A stretch of 64,000 nucleotides of DNA from Actinomadura viridilutea. Lineage in GTDB: Bacteria > Actinomycetota > Actinomycetes > Streptosporangiales > Streptosporangiaceae. Below the pieces are notes generated by a model, which had not been told where the DNA came from, searched no databases, and saw only the letters and a list, made by a program, of their open reading frames with translations. Location: positions 1 to 64,000 of the forward strand of contig PVNI01000002.1 of NCBI GenBank assembly GCA_003001795.1, given 5' to 3'. Each line of letters starts with the position of its first letter. Position 1 is the stretch's first letter. Position numbers and translations under genes: made by a program. Of this stretch, positions 8,061 through 18,779 are shown in pieces.

Positions 8061-10379
8061 TCACGACGCCCGCAGGACGATCAGTGCGACGTCGTCGTTG
8101 GACGGCTCGGGCCCGAAGTCGCGCACGGCCCGCTGGATGCGGGCGGCGACCGCGCCCGCGCTCAGGCCGGTGCAGCCCGACAGCAGCCGTTCCAGGCCGT
8201 GCCCGTCGCCCAGCAGCCGGGAGCCCGAGCGCCGCTCGGTGACGCCGTCGGTCACGCACAGCAGCACCTGTCCGCGGCGCAGGCTGACGGTGTCGGTGTG
8301 GAACCGCACGTCGTCGAACACGCCGAGCAGCGGCTGCGGGCGGGCGGCCTCGCGGACGGCGCCGTCGGGGTCCAGGATCAGCGGCGGCGGGTGCCCGGCG
8401 CTGCTCAGCGTGATCGTCACCCCGTCCCGGCGCGGCCGCGGGGTGATCTCGCCGTGCAGCAGGGTCAGCAGGCGGCCGCGCTCGCCCTCGCCGAGGATCA
8501 GCCGGTTGAGGCGGGCCAGCACGTCGGGGACGGACATGTCCTCGGCGGCCAGGATGCGCAGGGCGTGCCGGGCCAGCCCGGTGACGGCGGCGGCCTGCGG
8601 GCCGGTGCCGCACACGTCGCCGATGGCGAACCGCCAGCGGTGGGCGGGCCCGGCGGGCCCGCCGGACGGGTCGGGGCACTCGAACACGTCGTAGAAGTCG
8701 CCGCCGACCTCGCTGCCCTCGCCGGCCGGCTCGTACACCACGGCGACCTCCAGGCCCGGGATCTCGGGCACGCCGGGCGGCAGCAGGCTGCGCTGCAGGG
8801 CGCGGCTCATGGCGGTCTGGGCGGAGTACAGGCGGGCGTTGTCGATCGCCAGGGCGGCGCGGCGGCTGAGCTCCTCGGCCAGCTCGATGGCGCTGCGCGG
8901 GAAGCGGTCGCCGGCCGGGCGGCCGATCACGATGGCGCCGATGCGGCGGCCGCGGGCGATCAGCGGGAACGCGTAGGCCTGGTCGCGGGCGGTGCTCCCG
9001 GCGGCGGCGCGCACGTCCGGCGGGGCGGCCATGAGACCGTTCCAAGGGCCGGGGGCGTCCATCGGCGGGGCGAGGTCGGCGTGGGCGAGCAGGTCGCGCA
9101 GCCCGTCGGCGCGGGTCTCGTCGGCGTGCCAGACGTAGGCGAGGCGGTCGCGCTCGCCGTCGCCGTCGGCGACGGTGTAGACGGCGCACCAGGTCGCCAG
9201 CCGCGGCACGACCAGCTGGGCGACCAGCGCCATGGTGCGCTCCTGGTCGAGGGTGCCGGCCAGCAGGTCGCTGGCCTCGGCGACGAAGCTGAGCCAGCCG
9301 CGCCACGAGCGCTCCAGCTCGCCGATGCGGGCCTTCTCCAGCGACAGCGCCGTCTCCTCGGCCAGCCGGCCCAGGCGGGCGGCGTCGGCCTCGTCGAACC
9401 GGCCGGGGGCGGACGCCACGGCGACGACCAGGCCGGTGAGGCGGCCCTGGGTCACCAGCGGCGCGGCGACCATGGAGCGGGCGCGCAGGGCCGCGGCGAC
9501 CGGGTCGGCGGCGTCGGCGGCCACCCACGGCGCGCCGCCGCGGGCGTCCGGGCCGAGGCCGACCACCGACAGCTCCTCCACGGGGGCCTCGGTGGGCAGG
9601 CCGGACGCGGCGCCCAGCACCAGCCGCCCGTCGCGTTCGGTCAGCAGGACGGCGGCGCCGTCGGCGTCGAGCATGTTGCGGACGGTGCCGACCGCCTCCT
9701 GCAGCGTCTCCTTGGCCGAGGTCGAGCGCAGCAGCCGGTCGCCGGCCACGGCCCTGGCGGCGAGGTCGTTCTCGTCGCGCGCGGCGCCGCCGCCGAGGCG
9801 GCCCCCGGCGGCCGCGGCTCCCCGCCCTTCCCTGCGCGTGGCGGGGCGCGCGGCGGTCCTGTCTCCGGGGCGGGCGCCCTGGGTCGGCGGGCTCGCGGCG
9901 CCTGCGGCCTTCTCGGCGGCGTCCTCGCGGTCGGGTGCGGCGCCGGAGTCGCCGCCGGGCCGGGGCAGCCGGAACCACACGCCCTTGCCGCGCCGGTCGT
10001 AGGTGACGCCCCAGGACTCCGACAGCGCGGCGATCGACGGGAGGCCGCGGCCGCTGGAGGCCTCCATGCCCGGCATCGCGATGACGCGGGTGGGGTGGCG
10101 GTCGCGGACCTCGATCTGGATCTCGCCGTCGGTGAGCCGGCAGATCACCTCGAACGAGGTGCCCGCGTAGGCGACGGCGTTGGTGGCCAGTTCGCTGGTG
10201 GCGAGCACGGCGTCGTCGACGGCCTCGTCCATGTGCCAGCCCGTCAGCACCCGGCGGACGAACCGCCGCGCCTCCGCCACGGACGTGGCGACGGAGGGGA
10301 AGGTGGCCGACACCTTCTGCGCCGAGGAGGACCGCGCCGTGCGCGCCGCCGTCTGCCGATCCAACAGTCCGTTCCTCAC
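8061..10379 (-). CDS. osaC: OsaC-like RsbW kinase / GAF / PP2C phosphatase regulator
   Basis: A 772-residue cytosolic multidomain protein. An RsbW-like HATPase lies near 25-145 (SELATNAVAYAG, RGLPSIAALSESWG), followed by a low-complexity linker. Two GAF domains lie near 215-365 and 375-520, and a SpoIIE/PP2C phosphatase from 545 to the end (VGGDFYDVFE, FAIGDVCGTGPQAA, DGVTERR). Domain order and divergent position beside the hybrid kinase and response regulator match S. coelicolor OsaC, which tunes SigB after osmotic shock. Start chosen is GTG 10379 (VRNGLLDRQT…). An upstream start at 10520 would add 47 low-complexity residues. The symbol is by analogy of architecture and context. Confidence 0.75.
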   Translation of the reverse strand: MRNGLLDRQTAARTARSSSAQKVSATFPSVATSVAEARRFVRRVLTGWHMDEAVDDAVLATSELATNAVAYAGTSFEVICRLTDGEIQIEVRDRHPTRVIAMPGMEASSGRGLPSIAALSESWGVTYDRRGKGVWFRLPRPGGDSGAAPDREDAAEKAAGAASPPTQGARPGDRTAARPATRREGRGAAAAGGRLGGGAARDENDLAARAVAGDRLLRSTSAKETLQEAVGTVRNMLDADGAAVLLTERDGRLVLGAASGLPTEAPVEELSVVGLGPDARGGAPWVAADAADPVAAALRARSMVAAPLVTQGRLTGLVVAVASAPGRFDEADAARLGRLAEETALSLEKARIGELERSWRGWLSFVAEASDLLAGTLDQERTMALVAQLVVPRLATWCAVYTVADGDGERDRLAYVWHADETRADGLRDLLAHADLAPPMDAPGPWNGLMAAPPDVRAAAGSTARDQAYAFPLIARGRRIGAIVIGRPAGDRFPRSAIELAEELSRRAALAIDNARLYSAQTAMSRALQRSLLPPGVPEIPGLEVAVVYEPAGEGSEVGGDFYDVFECPDPSGGPAGPAHRWRFAIGDVCGTGPQAAAVTGLARHALRILAAEDMSVPDVLARLNRLILGEGERGRLLTLLHGEITPRPRRDGVTITLSSAGHPPPLILDPDGAVREAARPQPLLGVFDDVRFHTDTVSLRRGQVLLCVTDGVTERRSGSRLLGDGHGLERLLSGCTGLSAGAVAARIQRAVRDFGPEPSNDDVALIVLRAS

Positions 10380-10782
10380 TTCGAGCTTTTCCCGGGCCCG
10401 GCTATCGTGGCAGACGGGTTCGCCGCCCGGCCAGGAGAGGTCCCCGCCCGCGGCGGGATCCCGGGGACGGGCCGGCCGCGGCGTCCCGGTCGGCGCCGCC
10501 GACGGGCCCGGCCGCGGCACCGGGCCACCGGTGAGCGGGGGTCCGGGACGGCATCTTCCCGGCCCGGCGGACAGGTGCGGGCCAGGGCCGCCACAACACG
10601 ACAGACCGTAACACGAAGGCTACGAGCCACCTCGAGGCGTCACGCGACGGGTGCGGCGCACCGCCGTCGTGCGGCGGGCCTGACATCGGCGGCGTGGAAC
10701 GTAAAGTACAGGTGCGGCCACGTCAGAAGGAGGTGTCCGTCGTTCCCGGGTACCCACGTCGCGGGCCAGGAGGATGAGCAGC
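10380..10782. other. Divergent regulatory region between osaC-like and osaA-like genes
   Basis: About 400 bases without a confident gene. The left part is open in frame with the OsaC-like protein and might be coding if the upstream start is used. A clear AGGAGG (10768-10773) serves the rightward gene. No operator was recognised. Confidence 0.5.
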
Positions 10783-13700
10783 ATGCCCCGAACCGCTCCC
10801 CGTACGAACTACCGCAACGGGTCCCATGACACCACGCCGCGCTATAGCGACGCCGATCTGGCGCCGTTGCTCAAGGCGCTGGCGGCGGTGCGGGACGGCA
10901 AGCTCCGCAAAGAGCTGGACGTGCCGGGTGAGGGCGCCGTCGCGGAGGCCGCGGCGATCCTGGAGGAGATCCGCCAGAACGCCGAGCACATCGCCACCGG
11001 GATGGCGCGGGTGCGGCGCGAGATCGGCCGGCAGGGGCAGCTGCGCGGCCGGCTGCGGCCCGGCGCGCTCAAGGGCACCTGGGGCACCGTGGTCGAGGAC
11101 GCCAACGCGATCATCGACAAGCTCACCGACCTGGCGACCGGCATCCACAAGGTGGTGGAGGCGGTCGCCGCGGGCGACCTGAACCAGCGGGTGGAGCTGC
11201 GGGTCGGCGGGCGGCCGATGCGCGGGGAGCTGCTGCGCATGGCCCGGTCGGCGAACTCGATGGTGGAGCTGCTGGACCAGTTCACCTGGGAGGTCACCCA
11301 GTTCGCCCGGGAGGTCGGCACCGAGGGGCGGCTCGGCGGCAAGGCGTCCGCGCGCGGCATGTCCGGCCGGTGGCGGGACGTGACCGCGGCGGTGAACCTG
11401 ATGGCCGACCGGCTGACCTCGCAGGTCCGCGACATCGCCGAGGTGACGACGGCGGTCGCCAAGGGCGACCTGACCCGCAAGGTGACGGTGGAGGCCGCGG
11501 GCGAGCTGCAGGAGCTGAAGCTCACCGTCAACACCATGGTCGACCAGCTGTCGGCGTTCGCCGACGAGGTGACCCGCGTCGCCCGCGAGGTCGGCACCGA
11601 GGGGCAGCTGGGCGGTCAGGCCAACGTGCGGGGCGTCAGCGGGGTCTGGAAGGACCTCACCGACAACGTCAACGCGATGGCCAACAACCTGACCTCGCAG
11701 GTCCGCAACATCGCCCAGGTGACGACGGCGGTCGCCGAGGGCGACCTCAGCAAGAAGATCACCGTCGACGCGCAGGGCGAGATCCTGCAGCTGAAGCTGA
11801 CGGTGAACCAGATGGTGGACACCCTGTCGGCGTTCGCCGACGAGGTCACCCGCGTCGCCCGCGAGGTCGGCACCGAGGGCCGCCTCGGCGGCCAGGCCCG
11901 CGTGCCCGGCGTGAGCGGCGTGTGGAGGGACCTGACCGACAATGTCAACGGCATGGCGTCCAACCTGACCTACCAGGTCCGCAACATCGCGCAGGTCACC
12001 ACGGCGGTCGCCCAGGGCGACCTGACCAAGAAGATCACCGTCGACGCGCAGGGCGAGATCCTGGAGGTCAAGGACACCGTCAACACGATGGTGGACACCC
12101 TGTCGGCGTTCGCCGACGAGGTCACCCGCGTCGCCCGCGAGGTCGGCACCGAGGGCCGCCTCGGCGGTCAGGCCCGAGTGCACGGGGTCAGCGGGGTCTG
12201 GAAGGACCTCACCGACAACGTCAACTCGATGGCCAACAACCTGACCACCCAGGTGCGCAACATCGCGCAGGTCACCACCGCGGTGGCGCAGGGCGACCTG
12301 AGCAAGAAGATCACCGTCGACGCGCAGGGCGAGATCGCCCAGCTGAAGGAGACCATCAACACGATGGTCGACATCCTGTCGGCGTTCGCCGCCGAGGTGA
12401 CCCGGGTGGCGCGCGAGGTCGGCACCGAGGGCCGCCTGGGCGGGCAGGCGATCGTGCCCGGCGCGGGCGGCATGTGGAAGGACCTGACCGACAACGTCAA
12501 CGGGATGGCCTCCAACCTGACCACCCAGGTGCGCAACATCGCGCAGGTGGCCACCGCGGTGGCGCACGGCGACCTGACCCGCCGCATCGACGTCGACGCC
12601 CAGGGCGAGATCCTGGAGCTGAAGACCACCCTGAACACGATGGTGGACACGCTGTCGGCGTTCGCCTCCGAGGTGACCCGCGTCGCCCGCGAGGTCGGCA
12701 CCGAGGGCCGCCTCGGCGGGCAGGCCGAGGTGGAGGGCGTGTCGGGCACCTGGAAGCGGCTCACCGAGAGCGTCAACGAGCTGGCCAGCAACCTGACCAC
12801 GCAGGTGCGGGCGATCGGCGAGGTCGCCCGGGCGGTGGCGCGCGGCGACCTGACCCGCTCCATCACCGTGGAGGCCCGCGGCGAGGTGGCCGAGCTGAAG
12901 GACAACGTCAACCTGATGGTCGCCACGCTGCGCGAGACCACCCGGGCCAACCAGGAGCAGGACTGGCTGAAGACCAACCTGGCGCGCATCGGCGGGCTGA
13001 TGCAGGGCCACCGCGACCTCATGCAGGTCGCCGAGTTGATCATGAACGAGCTGACGCCGACCGCCAGCGCCCAGTACGGCGCGTTCTACATGGCCGAGTA
13101 CCCCGAGGACGGCGCGGAGGCCCCCGACCCCGACGACGCCGAGCTCGTGCTGATCGCCGGGTACGGGATCGACCGCGACCGGATCGGCGCGGAGCGGTTC
13201 GGCATCGGGGACGGCCTGATCGGCCAGGCCGCCCGGGAGCGCCGCCGGATCCTGCTCACCGACGCGCCGCCCGGCTACATCAAGATCGGCACGGGGCTGG
13301 GCGAGGCCGACCCGGTCAACATCATCGTCCTGCCGATCGTGTTCGAGGACACCGTGCTGGGCGTGATCGAGCTGGCCTCGTTCAGCCGGTTCACCGACGT
13401 GCACCTGGCGCTCTTCGACCAGCTGATCGAGACGATCGGGGTGACGCTGAACGCCATCCGCGCCAACGCCCGCACCGAGGCGCTGCTGGCCGAGTCCCAG
13501 CGGCTCGCGCAGGAGCTGCAGGAGCGGTCCGACGAGCTGCAGCGCCAGCAGGGCGAGCTGCGGCACTCCAACAGCGAGCTGGAGGAGAAGGCGGCGCTGC
13601 TGGCCCAGCAGAACCGCGCGATCGAGATCCAGAACTACCAGATCGAGCAGGCCCGGCGGACGCTGGAGGAGCGCGCCGAGCAGCTGGCGATCTCCTCGCG

Positions 13701-15039
13701 GTACAAGTCGGAGTTCCTCGCCAACATGTCGCACGAGCTGCGCACCCCGCTCAACAGCCTGCTCGTGCTGGCCAAGCTGCTGTCGGAGAACGCCGAGGGC
13801 AACCTGACCGACAAGCAGGTGGAGTTCGCCCGGACCATCTACGACTCCGGCACGGACCTCCTGGAGCTGATCAACGACATGCTCGACCTGGCCAAGGTGG
13901 AGGCCGGGAAGATGGAGGTGCACCTGCAGACGCTGGAGGTCTCGGCGCTGGTCGACTACGTCGAGGCGACGTTCCGTCCGCTGTCGCAGGACAAGGGTCT
14001 GCGGTTCGGGGTGGAGGTCGCCCCGGACGTCCCGGCGACCCTGTACACCGACGAGCAGCGGCTGCAGCAGGTGCTGCGGAACCTGCTGTCCAACGCGGTG
14101 AAGTTCACCAGCGAGGGCGAGGTGCGGCTGCGCGTGGAGCGCGCCGACGACATGGACTTCACCGTCCCGGCGCTGTGGAACACCCCGGACGTGCTGGCGT
14201 TCCGGGTGATCGACACCGGGATCGGGGTGAGCCAGGACAAGCTGCAGGCCATCTTCGAGGCGTTCCAGCAGGCCGACGGCACCACCAGCCGCCGCTACGG
14301 CGGCACCGGGCTCGGCCTGTCCATCAGCCGCAACATCGCCCGGCTGCTGGGCGGGGAGATCCACGTGGAGAGCGAGGTCGGCCAGGGCAGCGTCTTCACC
14401 CTGTACCTGCCCGCCCGGTGCCCCTCGCCGGACGAGCGGCGGCGCCCCGCGGCAGACGAGCACGACGCGGCCGATCAGGCCGACCGCGCCGCCCCGCCGG
14501 CGGTGCCGGCGGCGCCCGCCGGGTCCGCGCCCGCCCTGGAGGCGCCGGCGCCCGGCCGCGGCGAGGACGCCCCGACCAGGGAGCGCGACGAAGGCGAGGA
14601 CCCGCTGAACGGGCTCGTGCCCGAGCCGCCCGCCGACTACCTGGACACGGCGCTGTCGGGCCGCAAGGTGCTCATCGTCGACGACGACGTGCGCAACGTG
14701 TTCGCGCTGACCAGCGTCCTGGAGGGGTACGGCATGGACGTGCTGTACGCCGAGGACGGGCAGGCGGGCATCGACCTGCTGCACCGCAACCCGGACGTGG
14801 CGCTGGTGCTGATGGACGTGATGATGCCCGGACTCGACGGCTACGCCACCACCGCCGCGATCCGGGAGATGCCGCAGTTCGCCGAGCTGCCCATCATCGT
14901 GATCACGGCGAAGGTGATGAAGGGCGACCGGGAGAAGAGCCTGGCGGCGGGCGCGTCGGACTACGTGCCCAAGCCGGTGGACGTCGACCGGCTGCTGGAC
15001 GTGATGCGGCGCTGGCTGCAGCCGTCGGCCGTGCGCTGA
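10783..15039 (+). CDS. osaA: OsaA-like cytosolic hybrid histidine kinase with HAMP array
   Basis: A 1418-residue soluble kinase with no membrane segment. A seven-unit HAMP array spans about residues 115-725 (unit signature [20 protein letters not shown]). A GAF domain follows (about 743-893), then a coiled coil. HisKA comes next with the phospho-acceptor His984 in [10 protein letters not shown], then a HATPase ([23 protein letters not shown]), a Pro/Ala linker, and a receiver domain with Asp1345 in [14 protein letters not shown]. The architecture and the following receiver gene match S. coelicolor OsaA/OsaB (osmoadaptation). AGGAGG lies 9 bases before ATG 10783; ATG 10774 is too close to it. 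Confidence 0.85.
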   Translation: MPRTAPRTNYRNGSHDTTPRYSDADLAPLLKALAAVRDGKLRKELDVPGEGAVAEAAAILEEIRQNAEHIATGMARVRREIGRQGQLRGRLRPGALKGTWGTVVEDANAIIDKLTDLATGIHKVVEAVAAGDLNQRVELRVGGRPMRGELLRMARSANSMVELLDQFTWEVTQFAREVGTEGRLGGKASARGMSGRWRDVTAAVNLMADRLTSQVRDIAEVTTAVAKGDLTRKVTVEAAGELQELKLTVNTMVDQLSAFADEVTRVAREVGTEGQLGGQANVRGVSGVWKDLTDNVNAMANNLTSQVRNIAQVTTAVAEGDLSKKITVDAQGEILQLKLTVNQMVDTLSAFADEVTRVAREVGTEGRLGGQARVPGVSGVWRDLTDNVNGMASNLTYQVRNIAQVTTAVAQGDLTKKITVDAQGEILEVKDTVNTMVDTLSAFADEVTRVAREVGTEGRLGGQARVHGVSGVWKDLTDNVNSMANNLTTQVRNIAQVTTAVAQGDLSKKITVDAQGEIAQLKETINTMVDILSAFAAEVTRVAREVGTEGRLGGQAIVPGAGGMWKDLTDNVNGMASNLTTQVRNIAQVATAVAHGDLTRRIDVDAQGEILELKTTLNTMVDTLSAFASEVTRVAREVGTEGRLGGQAEVEGVSGTWKRLTESVNELASNLTTQVRAIGEVARAVARGDLTRSITVEARGEVAELKDNVNLMVATLRETTRANQEQDWLKTNLARIGGLMQGHRDLMQVAELIMNELTPTASAQYGAFYMAEYPEDGAEAPDPDDAELVLIAGYGIDRDRIGAERFGIGDGLIGQAARERRRILLTDAPPGYIKIGTGLGEADPVNIIVLPIVFEDTVLGVIELASFSRFTDVHLALFDQLIETIGVTLNAIRANARTEALLAESQRLAQELQERSDELQRQQGELRHSNSELEEKAALLAQQNRAIEIQNYQIEQARRTLEERAEQLAISSRYKSEFLANMSHELRTPLNSLLVLAKLLSENAEGNLTDKQVEFARTIYDSGTDLLELINDMLDLAKVEAGKMEVHLQTLEVSALVDYVEATFRPLSQDKGLRFGVEVAPDVPATLYTDEQRLQQVLRNLLSNAVKFTSEGEVRLRVERADDMDFTVPALWNTPDVLAFRVIDTGIGVSQDKLQAIFEAFQQADGTTSRRYGGTGLGLSISRNIARLLGGEIHVESEVGQGSVFTLYLPARCPSPDERRRPAADEHDAADQADRAAPPAVPAAPAGSAPALEAPAPGRGEDAPTRERDEGEDPLNGLVPEPPADYLDTALSGRKVLIVDDDVRNVFALTSVLEGYGMDVLYAEDGQAGIDLLHRNPDVALVLMDVMMPGLDGYATTAAIREMPQFAELPIIVITAKVMKGDREKSLAAGASDYVPKPVDVDRLLDVMRRWLQPSAVR
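11308..12963 (+). repeat. 276-bp in-frame tandem repeats encoding HAMP units
   Basis: The block encoding [12 protein letters not shown] recurs six times with exactly 276-base (92-residue) spacing, near 11308, 11584, 11860, 12136, 12412 and 12688. Units are very similar at DNA level, so the number could change by recombination. Each unit contains one HAMP-like helix pair plus a connector. Confidence 0.9.
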
Positions 15040-15250
15040 CCCGCCCCGCCCGCCGGCGCCGGGTCGTCGGGCGGGGCAGGACGTTGTGCACTGATGGGGA
15101 ACGCCGACCCGTGGGATGATCGGGGCGGCGGCCGGGGCGCGGCGGAGCGGCCGCGGCCGTCCGTGCCGCGGCGGGGCGCCGGGTTCGGGCGCCGGGCGGT
15201 CGCGGGCCACGCCGTCCGGCCGGGGATCGGATCGAGGAGAGAGGCCACGC

Positions 15251-15898
15251 GTGGACGACAAGGCGAAGATCCTGCTCGTGGACGACCGCGAGGAGAACCT
15301 GATCGCCCTTGAGGCCATCCTCAGCTCCCTCGACCTGGACCTGGTGCGGGCCCGCTCCGGCGAGGAGGCGCTCAAGGCGCTGCTGACGGACGAGTACGCG
15401 GTCATCCTGCTGGACGTGGTGATGCCGGGCATGGACGGCTTCGAGACCGCCCGCGACATCAAGCGCCGCAAGAAGACCCGCGACGTGCCGATCATCTTCC
15501 TCACCGCGGTCGACAGCGACCCCGACTACGCGTTCCGCGGCTACGCCGCCGGGGCGGTGGACTTCATCTCCAAGCCGTTCGACCCGTGGGTGCTGCGCGC
15601 CAAGGTGTCGGTGTTCGTGGAGCTGCACAACAAGAACAAGCAGCTGCGCGAGCAGACGTCGCTGCTGCGGCAGCAGGCCGCGGTGCTCCGGGAGCAGGCG
15701 GAGCTGCTGCGGACCCGTCCCGCCGACGGGCAGGACGTCGCGGAGCGGCTCACCGCCGTCACCGAGCAGCTGGAGGCCGTGGGCAAGCGGGTGCCGCAGC
15801 CTCTGCGGGAGGAGTTCGCCGAGCTGGAACGCCGGTTCGCCGACCTGCGGGCCGCGCTCACCGCCCCCGGCGACGACTCCTCCCCGTCCGGCCGCTAG
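15251..15898 (+). CDS. osaB: OsaB-like response regulator with coiled-coil C-terminus
   Basis: A 215-residue protein. An N-terminal receiver domain (LLVDDREENLIAL, phospho-acceptor Asp55 in ILLDVVMPGMDG, Thr and Lys of FLTAV and SKPFDP) is followed by a helical, Gln/Glu/Leu-rich coiled-coil tail with no DNA-binding domain. This is the layout of S. coelicolor OsaB. It lies 211 bases after the hybrid kinase gene, its likely phosphodonor, and output would be through protein contacts. GTG 15251 follows a GAGGAGAGAGG-type ribosome-binding stretch. Longer upstream readings add arginine-rich nonsense. Confidence 0.85.
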   Translation: MDDKAKILLVDDREENLIALEAILSSLDLDLVRARSGEEALKALLTDEYAVILLDVVMPGMDGFETARDIKRRKKTRDVPIIFLTAVDSDPDYAFRGYAAGAVDFISKPFDPWVLRAKVSVFVELHNKNKQLREQTSLLRQQAAVLREQAELLRTRPADGQDVAERLTAVTEQLEAVGKRVPQPLREEFAELERRFADLRAALTAPGDDSSPSGR

Positions 15899-16017
15899 GC
15901 CCGCGGCCGGGAGGGGCGCGCGTCTTTTCTGTCCGTCTCGCCAGGGACAGGTGCCCCGCCGGTCAGGCTTGGCGGCGGCCCGCGCCGGGGACGGTACGGC
16001 GGCGGGAGGAGATGCCC

Positions 16018-17112
16018 ATGGACGCCCCCGCCCTCTTCGCCGCCGGCGCCGCCACGGGTCTGCTGGCGGGCGTCACCTCGTGCACGGCCGTGCAGCTGGC
16101 TCTGCTGGCGGGCGCGGTGCGCGGCGAGCGGCGGCCGACGCGTCCCGTGGCCGCGTTCCTGGCCGCCCGGCTCGCCGTCCACGCGTGCCTCGGGGCGGTC
16201 CTGGGCATGGCGGGCGGCGCGGTCCAGCCCGGTCCCCGTACGCGGGGCGTGCTGCTGTGCCTGGCCGCCGCGGCGCTGCTGCTGTTCGCGCTCGACCTTC
16301 TCGGGTTCCGCCCGGTGCGCCGGCTGCTCCCCCGCCGCCTCGGCGGTTGCCGGGGCGCCGCCGTGTCCGACGACGTCCCATTACACGGCGGTGAGGGGAG
16401 GTGTCACGCCCTCACCGCGACTTCCCCTTCGTCAACGTCCTGCCGCCCGGTTGCGGTCCGAGACGCCGCTCCATCGGACGTCGCGTCCGCTCCGTCGGGG
16501 CGGCGCCGAGGGGCTGTGCGGCCGGCGGCGTTGGGCGCGGCCACCGTGCTGCTGCCCTGCGGGCTGACCCTGTCGGCCGAGCTGCTGGCGGTCACGTCCC
16601 GCTCCCCGGTCGGCGGCGCCGCCGTGATGGCCGGGTTCGCGGTCGGCGGTGCGCCGGTGTTCGGGCTGGTGGGCGCCGCGGCCGGGCGGCTGCGCGGCCG
16701 GCTGGCGCCCGTGGCGGCGGTCGCGCTGCTGGCCGTCGCGGGCTGGACGCTGCTGGCGGGGCTGCGCCTGGGCGGGTGGCTGCCCGCGGACGGAGGCGGC
16801 GGCACGGCCGCGGCGGACGCGGCGGCGGTGCGCCGCGACGCGTCCGGCACGCAGATCGTCACCGTCTGGGCCCTGGACCGCGGCTACCGGCCCGCCGTGC
16901 TCACGGCCCGCGCGGGGGTGCACACCGTCCTCGTCCTGCGCACCCGCGGCACCCACGGCCACACCCGCGTGTTCACCATCCCCTCCCGCAACGTGGACCT
17001 CGTCCTGCCCGTGGACGGCGAGACCCGCGTCGACCTGGGGACGCCCCGGCCCGGCCGTCTCCGGTTCGTCTGCGCCTCCGGCCACTACCCCGGCTCGATC
17101 ACCTTCCGCTGA
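16018..17112 (+). CDS. TauE/SafE-like membrane protein with C-terminal cupredoxin domain
   Basis: A 364-residue integral membrane protein. About three N-terminal helices (LFAAGAATGLLAGVTSCTAV and following) precede a polar insert near 115-165, then three more helices (GAATVLLPCGLTLSAELLAV and following). Residues 270-364 form a cupredoxin-like domain ending FVCASGHYPGSITFR, with Cys and His ligands. Cys residues in the first and fourth helices resemble the DsbD/SafE exporter family. A role in copper or sulfur-oxyanion handling is possible; the substrate is unknown. ATG 16018 is 7 bases after GGAGGA. A 90-bp near-copy of its cupredoxin part lies at 906-995. Confidence 0.7.
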   Translation: MDAPALFAAGAATGLLAGVTSCTAVQLALLAGAVRGERRPTRPVAAFLAARLAVHACLGAVLGMAGGAVQPGPRTRGVLLCLAAAALLLFALDLLGFRPVRRLLPRRLGGCRGAAVSDDVPLHGGEGRCHALTATSPSSTSCRPVAVRDAAPSDVASAPSGRRRGAVRPAALGAATVLLPCGLTLSAELLAVTSRSPVGGAAVMAGFAVGGAPVFGLVGAAAGRLRGRLAPVAAVALLAVAGWTLLAGLRLGGWLPADGGGGTAAADAAAVRRDASGTQIVTVWALDRGYRPAVLTARAGVHTVLVLRTRGTHGHTRVFTIPSRNVDLVLPVDGETRVDLGTPRPGRLRFVCASGHYPGSITFR

Positions 17113-17309
17113 CCCGGCTTCCGAACGGGGGGCGTCGGAACCCATCGATTCGGCTACAACGTCGCCCCTGTCGTCGGCATGCGTCGACGAGGCCCGGGCT
17201 CTGATCGACGAGGCGCACGGGCCGGGGCTGCGCGGACGTGCCCCGCCCTTCTCAGGTGAGGCGGGTCCCGCCGGCGACGGCCTGCCCCGGCGGGACCGTC
17301 CCCGGCGGA

Positions 17310-18719
17310 CTAGGAGCCGGACTCGGCGGCCAGGCGGGCGCGGGCGGCGGCGATGCGGGCGAGGGTGCGCTCGCGGCCGAGGACCTCCAGGGACTCGAAC
17401 AGCGGCAGGCCCACGGTGCGGCCCGTGACGGCGACGCGGACGGGGGCCTGGGCCTTGCCGAGCTTGAGGCCGTGGGCGGCGCCGACCTGCTCCAGCCGGG
17501 TCTTGAGCTCTCCGGCCTCCCAGGGGGCGTCGCGGTAGGCGCCCTCGGCGTCGGCCAGGATCTCGGCCGCCGGGCCCTTCGTCATCGCCTTCGTCCAGGA
17601 CGCCTCGTCGAACACCGGCTCGTCCAGGAACGCGAAGTCGACCATGGGCACGATCTCCGACAGCAGCGCGATGCGCGTCTGCGCCAGCGGCGCGAGCTTG
17701 GCGAAGACCTCCGCGTCCGCGTCGAACGGCGCCTGCTCCAGGAACGGCTGGCACTCGGCGATGAACCTGTCCAGCGGCAGGGCACGGATGTACTCGCCGT
17801 TGAACGCGCGCAGCTTCTTGACGTCGAAGAACGCCGGGGAGGTGTTGACGTCCTCGATCCGGAACTCCCGGACGATCTCCTCCCACGGCACGATCTCGCG
17901 GCCGCCGGACGGCGCCCACCCCAGCAGCATCAGGTAGTTGCGCATCGCCTCGGCCAGGTAGCCCTCGGCGCGGTAGTCCTCCAGGGCCACCTTGTCGCGC
18001 CGCTTGGACAGCTTCTGCCGCTTCTCGTTGACGATCACCGGGACGTGCGCCCACACCGGCGGCCGGGCGCCCAGCGCCTCCCACAGCAGCTGCTGCTTGG
18101 GCGCGTTGGACAGGTGCTCCTCGCCGCGCACCACGTGGGTGATGCCCTGGCTGATGTCGTCGACGGCGTTGGCCAGCAGGAACGTCACCGACCCGTCCGC
18201 GCGGGCGATGACGAAGTCCTCCAGGGCCGCGTTGTCGAAGGTGGGCTCGCCGCGCAGCAGGTCCACGACCGTGGTCTTGCCGTGGTCGGGGGTGCGGAAC
18301 CGCAGGGCGCGTCCCGGCCCCGGCTCCAGCCCGCGGTCGCGGCAGTGTCCGTCGTAGCCCCGGTGCTGGTCGCCGGTGCGGGCGACGACGTCCTCGCGGG
18401 TGCAGTCGCAGTAGTACGCCCGGCCCTGCTCGCGGAGCCGGAGGGCGGCCTCGCGGTGCTTGTCGGCGTTGGCGGACTGGAAGTACGGGCCCTCGTACTC
18501 GCCGCCGTCGATGCCGAGCCACGCCAGGGCGCGGATGATCCCCTCGGTCCACTCGGGCCGGTTGCGGGAGGCGTCGGTGTCCTCGATCCGCAGGACCAGC
18601 GTCCCGCCCGACTGTTTGGCCATCACCCAGTTGAACAGCGCGGAGCGGGCCCCGCCCACGTGGAACATGCCGGTGGGCGAGGGGGCGAAACGAACACGGA
18701 TCGAAGAGCTGGCAGACAT
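17310..18719 (-). CDS. gltX: Glutamyl-tRNA synthetase
   Basis: A 469-residue class I aminoacyl-tRNA synthetase charging tRNA-Glu. In many actinobacteria it also charges tRNA-Gln before amidation by GatCAB. The HIGH-type motif is HVGG (from His20, in [14 protein letters not shown]) and the KMSKS-type motif is KLSKR at 236-240. The Glu-binding and anticodon regions are full length. A TAGGCT hexamer lies 7 bases before the ATG on the minus strand, so the transcript may be leaderless even though a GGAGG is also present. Confidence 0.96.
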   Translation of the reverse strand: MSASSSIRVRFAPSPTGMFHVGGARSALFNWVMAKQSGGTLVLRIEDTDASRNRPEWTEGIIRALAWLGIDGGEYEGPYFQSANADKHREAALRLREQGRAYYCDCTREDVVARTGDQHRGYDGHCRDRGLEPGPGRALRFRTPDHGKTTVVDLLRGEPTFDNAALEDFVIARADGSVTFLLANAVDDISQGITHVVRGEEHLSNAPKQQLLWEALGARPPVWAHVPVIVNEKRQKLSKRRDKVALEDYRAEGYLAEAMRNYLMLLGWAPSGGREIVPWEEIVREFRIEDVNTSPAFFDVKKLRAFNGEYIRALPLDRFIAECQPFLEQAPFDADAEVFAKLAPLAQTRIALLSEIVPMVDFAFLDEPVFDEASWTKAMTKGPAAEILADAEGAYRDAPWEAGELKTRLEQVGAAHGLKLGKAQAPVRVAVTGRTVGLPLFESLEVLGRERTLARIAAARARLAAESGS

Positions 18720-18779
18720 GCCTCCAAGCCTAGTGGGGTCGCGGCGCCGCCCCCTCCCCCACCGTGCCGCGCGGCGCCG

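Noticed and set aside
8199..10829. 876-codon plus-strand open frame opposite the OsaC-like gene
   Set aside because: Antisense shadow; Gly/Ala/Arg-biased with no family features, while the minus strand encodes clear HATPase, GAF and PP2C motifs.
10723..15504. 1593-codon minus-strand open frame opposite the hybrid kinase
   Set aside because: It is a shadow of the HAMP-array gene. The translation is a His/Leu/Gly-rich repeat caused by the repeated kinase codons, with no ribosome site.
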